A DNA stretch of 64,000 bases from Aggregatibacter actinomycetemcomitans. Lineage in GTDB: Bacteria; Pseudomonadota; Gammaproteobacteria; Enterobacterales; Pasteurellaceae. The notes beneath the pieces are model-generated. The model made no database searches. It worked only from the letters and a program-made list of their open reading frames with translations, and had not been told where the DNA came from. This document shows, in pieces, positions 16,806 through 25,173 of the stretch (its first letter is position 1; each line of letters begins with the position of its first letter). Where the stretch lies: positions 62,001-126,000 of the forward strand of contig JACAWG010000061.1 in NCBI GenBank assembly GCA_017160915.1, written 5' to 3'. Made by a program: the position numbers and the translations under genes.

Positions 16806-17728
16806 TTTGAATAATCGTCCCAGAAATCGTAAAAATTAAACCAATAGAGCGGGTTTTCTTCGCATTCTTTGGCAAGAATATCGGCATATTGTTGCATGGC
16901 GCGTTTGATATTCTCGTTGCGCTGTTTGCCTCTGCCTTCAATGGGCGGGGAAAAATGGCGTAATTTTAAATGGTATTCGCCCCGTTTCTTCAAACAGAAC
17001 ACGGTGTTAATCGGCGTTTTCAACAGGCTCGCCAACAACCACGGACCTTGCGGGAAAGTTGCCGGTGAACCCAGAAAATCCGCCTGTTCGGTTTTGTCGC
17101 CGCGCACCGGAATGCGATCGGCGGCAATGGCGATCCACTCGCCCCGTTCAATACGCTCGTTCAATTCCAGCATTTTTTGCGCGTCCAAATCTTCCACCTG
17201 AATTAACGGCAACGAGGTGGCGCCCGCCTTTTCCAAGGTTTCGTTAAATGCCTGCGCATGGCGATTATGCACCAAAATATTCAGGCGGAAATTGCCGTGA
17301 TGCCCGCTGTCCACCAGCGCGCGACAAATTTCAATATTGGCGAAATGGGAACAAATCAGAATCTGCCCGCGCCCTTCGGAACGAATGTCATGATACACGT
17401 TATCGCTGTCGTCCAAAATCAAATCGGGATAACGGATTTTTTTCTGCCACACGGCAAAGCGATCGGCAATGGCTTCGCCGAACGCCAGGAAATGACGGAA
17501 TAAGGCGTAGCGGGGCAGGATCAGCTGCGGGAAAGTATGCTGTAAACGCTGATGATAACGTCGAATGTGGCGACGCGCTTTTGCGGAGGTGAGGAAAAAA
17601 TAACTCACCACGATAAAGGTCACGATGCGAATCATCCAAAGCGGGCAATATTGCACGATCAAACGGGTCAAATTTAAGAAAAACTTACTGCCCCGTTCAT
17701 GTTGCTGCGCCCAATGTTGTGAAGTCAT
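16802..17728 (-). CDS. LpxL/HtrB-like acyltransferase
   Basis: A 308-residue membrane-anchored acyltransferase of the lipid A late-acyltransferase type. An N-terminal hydrophobic segment (MIRIVTFIVVSYFFL) is followed by SHFANIEIC, which holds the H-x4-E catalytic pair. I start it at MTSQHW, which overlaps the glycosyltransferase stop as ATGA. In E. coli aryl polyene clusters a glycosyltransferase and an acyltransferase of these types are joined in one protein (ApeJ); here they are two overlapping genes. It probably attaches the polyene or a fatty chain to the glycolipid carrier. Confidence 0.85.
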   Translation of the reverse strand: MTSQHWAQQHERGSKFFLNLTRLIVQYCPLWMIRIVTFIVVSYFFLTSAKARRHIRRYHQRLQHTFPQLILPRYALFRHFLAFGEAIADRFAVWQKKIRYPDLILDDSDNVYHDIRSEGRGQILICSHFANIEICRALVDSGHHGNFRLNILVHNRHAQAFNETLEKAGATSLPLIQVEDLDAQKMLELNERIERGEWIAIAADRIPVRGDKTEQADFLGSPATFPQGPWLLASLLKTPINTVFCLKKRGEYHLKLRHFSPPIEGRGKQRNENIKRAMQQYADILAKECEENPLYWFNFYDFWDDYSK

Positions 17729-18447
17729 ACTTTCCGCCCCGTGCAAATGCGCCCCAGCATACCAAAAAATAATCGGGTGTGCAGTTTGCTGATTTCCCAG
17801 TTATCGGCAAACCCGCGAAAATGCGAAATGCCGCCCGGTTCGTAACGCACCGGCGTATCCACCCACACCAACGGGATTTGGTGCCAGTGGGCTTTCACCA
17901 AAATATCAATATCAAAGTCCATGCGATTGCCGAGGGACTCCTGTTGCATGAGCGACAAAATGGAGGCTAAAGGATACAACCGAAAGCCGCACATGCCGTC
18001 TTTAATATCCAAGGAAAGGGTGTGAATGGCATTCCAGAAATCGGTGATTTTGCGTCCGTACAGGCGTGCTTTCGGTGCGTCGTCGCTATAAATCGGGCGA
18101 CCGCAAATAAGTGCGGTGGGATTTTTCTGCATTTCTGCGATCATCTTTAACACATCGGGCAAGTGATGTTGCCCGTCCGCGTCCACTTGTACGGCATGGC
18201 TGAAGCCCATATCCGCCGCAAGGCGAAAACCCGTTTTCATCGCCGCGCCTTTGCCGCCGTTGGTCGGGCAATAATGCACGAAAACCTCGGGCTGTTGTTG
18301 CAGCGTCCGTAATACGCTCAGATGATTTTCGGCGGAGCCGTCATCTACGACCAAAACGGGCAAATCCAAGGCGCGCAACTGCTGCACCACATTGCCTACG
18401 GTGGCGGAATGGTTGTAATGAGGAATAATCACAATGACCTTTTGCAT
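17725..18447 (-). CDS. family 2 glycosyltransferase
   Basis: A 240-residue GT2 enzyme resembling dolichol-phosphate-mannose-synthase types: IIPHYNHSATVGN at the start, VDDGSAENH, and the metal-binding VQVDADGQHH. It has no membrane domain of its own. It would add a sugar to the lipid or aryl head on which the pigment is built. The gene shares one base with the ligase gene upstream and overlaps the acyltransferase gene by four bases, so the three are co-translated. Confidence 0.9.
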   Translation of the reverse strand: MQKVIVIIPHYNHSATVGNVVQQLRALDLPVLVVDDGSAENHLSVLRTLQQQPEVFVHYCPTNGGKGAAMKTGFRLAADMGFSHAVQVDADGQHHLPDVLKMIAEMQKNPTALICGRPIYSDDAPKARLYGRKITDFWNAIHTLSLDIKDGMCGFRLYPLASILSLMQQESLGNRMDFDIDILVKAHWHQIPLVWVDTPVRYEPGGISHFRGFADNWEISKLHTRLFFGMLGRICTGRKV

Positions 18448-19808
18448 TAAAAATGTTCCTCTTTTTCCGTTAAAAAGACCTGATTAAACGCCTCTTTGCT
18501 GAGTTTTGACTGGCTGTTGCGCGGCAATTCCGTGGTGAATCGCCAAAAACGCGGTAAGCCGGCGCGCTCTTGGGTTTGCATTAAAAATGTGCGTAATTCA
18601 TTGACCAATTCATGACGTCCCTGTTGTTGGTACGCCGCAATGCCCGTCTCATTCAAGGCAACCCAAGCCGCCGGGCGTAAATGCTGCGGATGTTGCGCCA
18701 CATAACAATCCGTCACCCAGGGATGACGCAATAAATGCTGTTCGATGTTAACTAAGGAAATGCGTTTATCGCCGAATTTCACAATGCGATCAAGACGCCC
18801 CAGCAAATGGAATTTACCGTCAACCAACTCGGCGGCATCGGCGGTTTGTTCACGTCGGTTGAGCCAATCGGAGTCAACCCACAATGCCCCTTCTTCGTTT
18901 AAGCCTACTTGGGTAAGCGGGGTCGGTTGCCACAAACCGTCATCGGCACGAAAAGCGATAGCGCCGGTTTCCGTGCTGCCATAGCATTCGATCAGCGTGA
19001 TGCCTAATCGCTCACGAATGGCATTGCCTACATCGGCGGGCAATACGCCGCCGGAGGAAATGATGCCTGCAAAGGAGCATTGTTTTAATTTCGTATCGGC
19101 TAAATTTAAACGGGTCAACAACGCCGGACTGCTAATCCACACGGTTTTCGGCGCCAACAGACTTTCTTCGATTAAATATTCCGGATAAGGCAACTGCTTA
19201 CGGGCAATACTCCAGCCCATAGTGAGGGGCAGCATAATGCGATAGGACAAGCCGTAATGATGCTGTGCGGAAACGCTGGACACCAAATGTATGCCGTTAC
19301 CGGCAGGGAAAGGCAAGGATTGGCGAATCGCCGCCGATTCCAGCCACATTTGTGCGGCGGTCTTCACCAGAATCTTCGGCTGACCGCTGCTGCCGGAGGT
19401 TTTCAGCCAAATTTCCGATTGCAGATGAGGAGTAAAGTGCGGTCGTTTTTCCCAGTGTTTTTTCGAGACCTGTTGCGTAATGCCATACTCGGCGAACAAC
19501 GCGTCATCCAACAAAAAATCGGCGTTTTCGTTGATCCATTGCTGATTTTCCGCCAGTAAATTGGGCGGCAGTAAAATCCGCACACCGGCATGAAAACACG
19601 CCAGCATGGCGCAGGCAAACAAGGCGGCATCCTCAAACCAGAACGCCACGGATTTCACGTTATCCTGTGTCAACTGCTCGGCAATTTGCCGTGCGCGCGC
19701 ACGAAAATCCGCCCATTGCCAATCAGGGTTGCGCGCAATCAGCGCGGTCCCATCGCCTTGGTCACGCCATAAATCGGGGATATTCAAAAAATGTAGGTTA
19801 TTCATCAT
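18447..19808 (-). CDS. apeH: AMP-dependent acyl-ACP ligase, ApeH-like (stand-alone)
   Basis: A 453-residue adenylating enzyme. The P-loop-like TSGSSGQPKILVK, the YGSTETG adenylate motif and the LGRLDRIVKFGDKR hinge are all present. ApeH loads 4-hydroxybenzoate-type starter acid onto an ACP. The start is set at MMNNLHF, which overlaps the upstream membrane-protein stop; the longer open frame is an extension into that gene. It is clearly paralogous to the N-terminal 440 residues of the protein at 20376-22043, so the cluster holds a tandem-type duplication. Confidence 0.88.
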   Translation of the reverse strand: MMNNLHFLNIPDLWRDQGDGTALIARNPDWQWADFRARARQIAEQLTQDNVKSVAFWFEDAALFACAMLACFHAGVRILLPPNLLAENQQWINENADFLLDDALFAEYGITQQVSKKHWEKRPHFTPHLQSEIWLKTSGSSGQPKILVKTAAQMWLESAAIRQSLPFPAGNGIHLVSSVSAQHHYGLSYRIMLPLTMGWSIARKQLPYPEYLIEESLLAPKTVWISSPALLTRLNLADTKLKQCSFAGIISSGGVLPADVGNAIRERLGITLIECYGSTETGAIAFRADDGLWQPTPLTQVGLNEEGALWVDSDWLNRREQTADAAELVDGKFHLLGRLDRIVKFGDKRISLVNIEQHLLRHPWVTDCYVAQHPQHLRPAAWVALNETGIAAYQQQGRHELVNELRTFLMQTQERAGLPRFWRFTTELPRNSQSKLSKEAFNQVFLTEKEEHF

Positions 19809-20350
19809 ATTTGTTGTTTTTTGACTTTTTGTCGAACCAGCCATTCGCCCGCCATCACCACGCCGATAAAGCAATAAGAAAGCACCCCGGTGTATAACGC
19901 CCAGAAATCGTAATATTTCAACCAAATAGCCGAGGCGGTAATGACGATATTAATCACGAAGACGCCGCACCACAGTTGGGTTACTTTGCGCGTATAACGC
20001 ACACCGGCTTCGCTTAAATCGGGCGTTTGCAGACGGGCGAGACGCTCCACCACGGTTTGCCCGCGCCACAGACTGCCGCCGAACAGGGACAACATTAAGC
20101 CGTTAATAATAATGGGATACCAAAACATGGTTTCAACGGAACGGGTAATGCCCACCACCGCCAGAATCAACGCCATCGCCCAAGCGAAATAGCGTTGCCC
20201 TTGTTGTTGCAAAAAGCCCTTCGCCGCCCACAGCAGTGCCATTATCCAAGGCAGGTAAAACAACGGCGTTTGGTCTTCGGCAAACAGCCAAATGATGGGA
20301 TAAGCCACGCCGGTGAGGCTGAGTAACACATTAATAAGCATTTTCATCAT
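19805..20350 (-). CDS. COG4648-type membrane protein of APE clusters
   Basis: A 181-residue integral membrane protein with about five hydrophobic segments, the first starting at LINVLLSLTGVAYPIIWLF. Proteins of this type are regularly encoded between the ACP and ligase genes in aryl polyene clusters (ApeG position). Its role is unknown; a membrane scaffold for the soluble synthase is one idea. It overlaps the ApeH-like gene by four bases. Confidence 0.8.
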   Translation of the reverse strand: MMKMLINVLLSLTGVAYPIIWLFAEDQTPLFYLPWIMALLWAAKGFLQQQGQRYFAWAMALILAVVGITRSVETMFWYPIIINGLMLSLFGGSLWRGQTVVERLARLQTPDLSEAGVRYTRKVTQLWCGVFVINIVITASAIWLKYYDFWALYTGVLSYCFIGVVMAGEWLVRQKVKKQQI

Positions 20351-20375
20351 CGTGGCTCCGAGGGCGCTACGGCAA

Positions 20376-22043
20376 CTACGCCTGCGCCAGAATCGCTACG
20401 CCGCTACAACAGATTTCGTCGTCCACCTTTAATTGAAACGTGATTTTATCCAGCGATTCGTTGGCGTTCAGTTGTAATACGAAAATGTCGTTCGGACGAA
20501 GGAATTTTTGGAATTTGAGCTTATCGATGCGACGGAATGCCACTTCACGCCCTAAGAACGCGTTCACTTTTTCGCTAATCCATTGCAGTTCAATGACGCC
20601 CGGCACAAGCGGGAAGTTGGCGAAATGATCTTTCAAATACAGCAAATCCAACGGCACTTTGCCCGTTGCCTGATAGCGCCGTTCGTCTTTTTCCTGCGTA
20701 AACCAAATCGGATCGCGCTGCGCTTCCACACAAGTGCGGTTAAATTCCAGTTTATTTATTTTCGATTGGCTGTTGCGCGGAAGTTTATCGGTAAAACGCC
20801 AGAAACGCGGAATAGCGGTTTTGTCCTGGGTTTCCGCCAAATAATCTTTAAACTGTTCGATGAGATAACGGCGCCCTTTTTCACGCAAGATCTCAACGCC
20901 CTGCGCATTTAAACCGACCCATGCCGCCAAGCGGGGCACCTCGGGGTGCTGCGCGATATAACAATCGTCCACCCAGTCATGTTGCAGCAATTTGCCTTCA
21001 ATGCCGGCAAGAGAAGTGCGTTTATCGCCGATTTTCACAATGCGATCGCTACGCCCGAGCAGACGGAAGCCGTCCGCTAAAAATTCCACCACATCGGCGG
21101 TTTGTTCGCGGGCGGACAGCCAGCAACCTTCAATCCACAAGGCGCCCTGTTCATCACTGCCTAACCGACTGTTCGGCAACGTTTGCCACAAATGAATGTC
21201 GTCACGAATGGCGATAGGGCCGGTTTCCGTGCTGCCGTAAATTTCAATCACCGGCTGTTGCAACACCCGGCGCATCTGCTCGGAAATGTCTTCCGCCAAT
21301 GCACCGCCGGAAGAAATCACCCCCGCAATAGTTTGCGGCATTTTGGTATTCTGCCAGTCAATTCGTGTCAACATGGCGGGGCTGCTGACCACCACCGCTT
21401 GCGTGCTTTTTTGCGCTTCGCTGATGATACATTCCGGATAAAACTGCTGTTTGCGCCCGATTTGCCAACCGTTCACCAAGGACATCATGATATGCACGGT
21501 TAAGCCGTAAATATGCTGAATGCTGACGGTGCTCAAGGCGGTAACGGCGTTGTCCGCCTTAAACGGCAATGCCATCGCAAGGGCTTCCGCACCAAGCCAC
21601 ATTTGTTCGGCGGTTTTAACGATGGTTTTCGCTTCACCGGTGCTGCCGGAGGTTTTCAGCCAGATTTCGGTCTGATTGGTGTAGTCAAAGAGCGGTGGAT
21701 TTTGCGGGTGTTTTTCAAGGTGGCGGGATTCACCGAAGCGCTCAAACCATTCCGCCGTCGGTTGGTCTATATCGCTGTCGGTAAGCCAGAGATCGGCGTT
21801 TTCATTCACCCATTGAATGCTTTCCGGGGTGAAATTCGGCGGAAATAGCACCCGCACATTGGCATGCCATGCCGCTAACAAAGTACACGCCAGTTTGGCG
21901 CCGTCCTCCAGCCAAACGGCAATGGCTCGGCTTTGACGCTGTTGTAATTCGGCGGAAATTTGCAGGGCTTTTTGCGCGAAATCCGCATAACGCCACTCGG
22001 GATGGTTTGCAATAAGGCTATTGTCGGTGTATTTGGCAAACAT
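20376..22043 (-). CDS. AMP-dependent acyl-ACP ligase fused to ApeI-like dehydratase domain
   Basis: A 555-residue two-domain protein. Residues 1 to about 440 are an adenylating ligase (TSGSTGEAKTIVK, YGSTETG, LGRSDRIVKIGDKR). From about 443 a FabZ/ApeI-like hot-dog domain follows, with DHFANFPLVPGVIEL as the dehydratase signature. In the E. coli and Xenorhabdus systems ApeH and ApeI are separate proteins and ApeI pairs with ApeP. Here no stand-alone ApeI is found, so this domain is the likely ApeP partner. Its start shares one base with the stop of the ACP gene upstream. Confidence 0.88.
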   Translation of the reverse strand: MFAKYTDNSLIANHPEWRYADFAQKALQISAELQQRQSRAIAVWLEDGAKLACTLLAAWHANVRVLFPPNFTPESIQWVNENADLWLTDSDIDQPTAEWFERFGESRHLEKHPQNPPLFDYTNQTEIWLKTSGSTGEAKTIVKTAEQMWLGAEALAMALPFKADNAVTALSTVSIQHIYGLTVHIMMSLVNGWQIGRKQQFYPECIISEAQKSTQAVVVSSPAMLTRIDWQNTKMPQTIAGVISSGGALAEDISEQMRRVLQQPVIEIYGSTETGPIAIRDDIHLWQTLPNSRLGSDEQGALWIEGCWLSAREQTADVVEFLADGFRLLGRSDRIVKIGDKRTSLAGIEGKLLQHDWVDDCYIAQHPEVPRLAAWVGLNAQGVEILREKGRRYLIEQFKDYLAETQDKTAIPRFWRFTDKLPRNSQSKINKLEFNRTCVEAQRDPIWFTQEKDERRYQATGKVPLDLLYLKDHFANFPLVPGVIELQWISEKVNAFLGREVAFRRIDKLKFQKFLRPNDIFVLQLNANESLDKITFQLKVDDEICCSGVAILAQA

Positions 22044-22294
22044 TATTGTGCGTTTTGGCTCAGTTTCAGAACGGCTTTAACCACATCATCCACGGTGCGA
22101 ACATTACGGAAATCTTCCGCTTGTAACTTGTGTCCGGTTTTCCGTTTAATGTGGTCGATTAAATCAATGGCATCAATGCTATCGATTTCCAAATCTTCAT
22201 ACAGATTGGTGTCTGGTTTGATTCTCTCCGGCTCGATTTCAAATAACGATTCCAGCGCTTCACTGAGTAAGTCGCGGATTTCCTGTTCGGTCAT
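22043..22294 (-). CDS. apeF: acyl carrier protein, ApeF-like
   Basis: An 83-residue acyl carrier protein with the phosphopantetheine serine in the motif EIDSIDAIDL. It is the second of two adjacent ACP genes, as in characterised aryl polyene clusters. It probably carries either the aryl starter or the growing chain. The gap to the other ACP gene is two bases. Confidence 0.92.
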   Translation of the reverse strand: MTEQEIRDLLSEALESLFEIEPERIKPDTNLYEDLEIDSIDAIDLIDHIKRKTGHKLQAEDFRNVRTVDDVVKAVLKLSQNAQ

Positions 22295-22296
22295 GG

Positions 22297-22560
22297 TTAT
22301 ACCTCACCTTTTTGGCTGCGGATAAATTGCGCTAACGTGGAGACGCTTTCAAAATGGTCACGAAGTTGGGTTTGCTCGCTATCCAACTGTAAACCGAAGG
22401 TTTTTTGCACCGCCAAACCAAGTTCAAGGGCATCGACGGAATCCAATCCTAAGCCGTCGTCGCCGAACAGCGCGGTATCGTTATCAATGTCTTCAATACC
22501 AATATCTTCTAACGCGAGGCTATCGATAATAAGTTGTTTAAGCTGTTGTTCCAGTTCCAT
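22297..22560 (-). CDS. apeE: acyl carrier protein, ApeE-like
   Basis: An 87-residue acyl carrier protein with the attachment serine in GLDSVDALEL. It is quite different from its neighbour ACP, so the two are likely to have different partners, such as ligase versus elongation enzymes. Its start lies inside the acyltransferase gene upstream. Confidence 0.92.
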   Translation of the reverse strand: MELEQQLKQLIIDSLALEDIGIEDIDNDTALFGDDGLGLDSVDALELGLAVQKTFGLQLDSEQTQLRDHFESVSTLAQFIRSQKGEV

Positions 22561-23326
22561 TTTCGTTGTCCTTTGTATGTGTGTTGAAATAATTTTCCAG
22601 ATATTTGGTTAAGCGGCGCGACGCCATAGGAATTGACTGTTCTTTCAACCAATCTTGCGGATCAATATCATCGCCGACAATCAATTCATATTGCATACGT
22701 TTGCGCGGGATTTTATACCACGGATGTCCTTTTTTTAAACTGAGCGGATTCATGCGAATCACCACCGGCGTAATCACTTTGGCGCTGCGTAAACCGATGG
22801 ATACCGCGCCACGATTCAGTTTCACTTCGCCGTCCCAGCCTGTGCGCGTACCTTCGGCAAACAGCAATAACGCCTGTTGTTGCAACACCTCATGACTTTG
22901 CTCCAACAATTCTACGGATTCCGTATTAGGCAAGAAACCGCAGGCTAAAATTTGGTTGCGCATGGTGGGGTTATCCAATAGCTCCTTTTTCACAATGCAA
23001 TTCAGGGTTGGCGTTTTTCCCAAAATGAGTACCACGTCCAATAAAGACGGGTGGTTCGGCAAAATAAGCTGTCCGGCACGCCCGAGTTTTTCAAAGCCTT
23101 TATAGCTCACTTCCAACACGCCGGCACAGGCTAAATAGCGGATGAAATAATACCAGATGCCGCCGACGAAACGGCGAACTTTCAATTGGGTTTGCAAGTC
23201 GCCATGTTTACGCGCATAAGGATAAAGCACCAGTTGTAACAATGTGCCCGCCACGCCCCAAAACAGAAAACCGATGGTGGTGAACACAAAGCGGCGCAAC
23301 CAATCTAGCTTTTCTGCCATAACCAA
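22538..23326 (-). CDS. lysophospholipid (PlsC-like) acyltransferase
   Basis: A 262-residue membrane acyltransferase with an N-terminal hydrophobic segment, the NHPSLLD block (H-x4-D) and FAEGTRTG. Enzymes of this type occur at the ApeD position in aryl polyene clusters and may move an acyl chain between lipid and ACP. It overlaps the genes on both sides by about 22 bases. The start may be either of two in-frame ATGs six bases apart. Confidence 0.87.
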   Translation of the reverse strand: MVMAEKLDWLRRFVFTTIGFLFWGVAGTLLQLVLYPYARKHGDLQTQLKVRRFVGGIWYYFIRYLACAGVLEVSYKGFEKLGRAGQLILPNHPSLLDVVLILGKTPTLNCIVKKELLDNPTMRNQILACGFLPNTESVELLEQSHEVLQQQALLLFAEGTRTGWDGEVKLNRGAVSIGLRSAKVITPVVIRMNPLSLKKGHPWYKIPRKRMQYELIVGDDIDPQDWLKEQSIPMASRRLTKYLENYFNTHTKDNENGTGTTA

Positions 23327-24048
23327 GTTCCCCCGGCGCTACTCGGCGTATGCCATTGCGTACAAGCCAGATGTTGATTTTTCACCCATTCCAACGCCGT
23401 ATCAGGCACGTCGTCCTCTTTTGGCGCTTGATGAGTCAGGCTTAACCGGTATTGCCCGCCTGCCTCAACCACCAATGCCAAGGCATAGCTAAACGGCAGG
23501 CGAACCACAGGCTGCACGTTATAACGCGGTTCCAACGGCGATTCGGCGATCACCACCAACACTTTTTTTGCGCCTTCTTTGAGCAATAAATAGGCTTCCA
23601 ATAACGCGGTTTCCAAATTGTCTTTATTTGCCGTTAAAGAGGTGGTTTCCGCTTTCACTTGGCGTAACTCCGACCATTGCCCGATAAGCGCATTGTGCAC
23701 CGACAAACTAAAGGAAGTCGGCGACACATTGCCTTCCGTTAACAACGAAGACCACAACATAAAATTGCGGTTAATCTCACTGTTTGCGGAAGCATACACC
23801 ACGGGCAAATTGGATTGTTCTTCCACCAAATCCCAGGCGGCTTCAAAAAACAAACGGGCGGAATCACTTAAACGGCGACGTTTGAGTGGCGGAAGAAAGG
23901 CAAGTTTAGGCGCAAAATCGGCGAAATTCGCCTGATTTTGCTGCCAATAGGCATAACCCGATTTCCAATCCTCGGTGCTTAATTGCTTATTACACACGAT
24001 TTTCCAATCGGTTATATTGAGTGAAAACTGACAAATCGTTTGCGTCAT
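23305..24048 (-). CDS. apeC: chain-length-factor-like KS N-terminal protein, ApeC-like
   Basis: A 247-residue thiolase-fold protein matching the 'beta-ketoacyl synthase N-terminal-like' group: LPPLKRRRLSDSARLFFEAA, then VVYASANSEINRN and FSLSVHNALIGQWS. There is no nucleophile cysteine, as expected for a chain-length factor. ApeC forms a heterodimer with ApeO. This is the first gene of the minus-strand operon, though the gap of six bases to the lipoprotein gene upstream means that gene could be co-transcribed. Confidence 0.85.
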   Translation of the reverse strand: MTQTICQFSLNITDWKIVCNKQLSTEDWKSGYAYWQQNQANFADFAPKLAFLPPLKRRRLSDSARLFFEAAWDLVEEQSNLPVVYASANSEINRNFMLWSSLLTEGNVSPTSFSLSVHNALIGQWSELRQVKAETTSLTANKDNLETALLEAYLLLKEGAKKVLVVIAESPLEPRYNVQPVVRLPFSYALALVVEAGGQYRLSLTHQAPKEDDVPDTALEWVKNQHLACTQWHTPSSAGGTWLWQKS

Positions 24049-24054
24049 GCTAGC

Positions 24055-24474
24055 TTATTGAAATAATTGATTAATCATTAAGTCTGTTTGACCTTGTAAG
24101 CCGACCTGATCAACGCGATCTTTTTCATCGCCACGACGTTTATAAGATAAGAAGCCCAAAGATTGCTTGCTGGCGATGTCGCGCAAATCCAGTTTGGCCC
24201 TGGCGATAATACGGCTATTTCCTTTGACAGTGAAAAATAAAATACGATCACAATTGCCTTTTTCTTTCACCAATTCGGCGGAAATATTCTTATTCTTTAA
24301 GCTTTTTTTCAGCGCTTCGACAAAGTCGTCCGGTGCGCTTCGGGTGCTGCCTTTCAGGCAAGGATGTTTCATGTTGTAATCGGTTGCGTTAACAGGGCGA
24401 AGATCGGAAACGCCGGAAGAACAGGCAGTCAAGCCAAATGCCGCCAAACAGACGGAGAGCAGAAGTTTTTTCAT
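24055..24474 (-). CDS. small lipoprotein, function unknown
   Basis: A 139-residue protein with a signal peptide and lipobox LTAC (MKKLLLSVCLAAFGLTACSS). The start is set at this MKK because it follows GAGGA and gives a clean signal peptide. The mature part has two cysteines (HPCLKG and GNCDRI) and an alternating helix/strand pattern that reminds me of Sbal_3080-type lipoproteins, without certainty. It lies seven bases upstream of the aryl polyene operon on the same strand, so it may be the true first gene of the transcript or simply share its promoter. Confidence 0.75.
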   Translation of the reverse strand: MKKLLLSVCLAAFGLTACSSGVSDLRPVNATDYNMKHPCLKGSTRSAPDDFVEALKKSLKNKNISAELVKEKGNCDRILFFTVKGNSRIIARAKLDLRDIASKQSLGFLSYKRRGDEKDRVDQVGLQGQTDLMINQLFQ

Positions 24475-24649
24475 TGCATCCTCAGGTAAGTTAGTAGATA
24501 AAGATAAAAAGTAAAAAAATCGGTTCAATTTTACCTAGGCTCCCGACCGAAAGCAATTGGCGCAACGCAAGAAGCGTATATTCTTTATCAATAAAAATGC
24601 TATACTTAGCGCGGTTTTCAACTTTTTTTTACGTTCAAAGGAGATTTTC

Positions 24650-25075
24650 ATGAAACTGATGACTAAATTAAGCCTTGCCGTGGCGACCGTATTTATCGCT
24701 GCTTGTGCACCGCGTGACACCACACATCACTATGATATTAAAAGTGCATTGAACTCCCCTGAAGCGCAAGGTTTTCTTAACCCGAGAGTAAAACTTTACT
24801 TCGGTAAACCGGCACCGGGTAAAACGGTGGTTGCCAATACCGTCACCAACAAGAAAACCAATGCCGCCAACAAATCCGACGAAAAAGCCTGCCAACGCGC
24901 CTTCTTGTCCGCCGTTAAACAATTACAGGACAAAGCCCAATCTTCCGGTGCCACCAAAGTGGGCAACATCGTGAGTTACTACAAGAAAAACGTTTATAAA
25001 AGCACCACGCAATATGAATGCCACGCCGGTCACCTTATCGGTGGCGTAGCCTTAAAAGGCGACATTGTGAAATAA
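24650..25075 (+). CDS. small secreted lipoprotein-like protein
   Basis: A 141-residue protein with signal peptide and lipobox-like IAAC (MKLMTKLSLAVATVFIAACAP). AAAGGAG precedes the chosen ATG and TATACT at 24601-24606 may be a -10 box. The C-terminal half, with ACQRAFLSAVKQLQDKA, GATKVGNIVSYY and YECHAGHLIGGVALKG, is the conserved part of a family often annotated only as 'excinuclease' by transitive error; it is not a DNA repair enzyme. It is divergent from the lipoprotein at 24055-24474. Function unknown. Confidence 0.75.
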   Translation: MKLMTKLSLAVATVFIAACAPRDTTHHYDIKSALNSPEAQGFLNPRVKLYFGKPAPGKTVVANTVTNKKTNAANKSDEKACQRAFLSAVKQLQDKAQSSGATKVGNIVSYYKKNVYKSTTQYECHAGHLIGGVALKGDIVK

Positions 25076-25173
25076 GCGCTAATAACGCAAATACATAGAA
25101 ATAACGGGCGGGTTTCGCGCCCGCCCGTTATCAAGAAGAGATTTAAAAAAACGTCCCCAAAACCGACCGCACT

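Noticed and set aside
24578-24606. Full sigma70 promoter for the lipoprotein at 24650
   Set aside because: TATACT is a good -10, but no -35 box with 16-18 base spacing is convincing, so only the -10 is mentioned.
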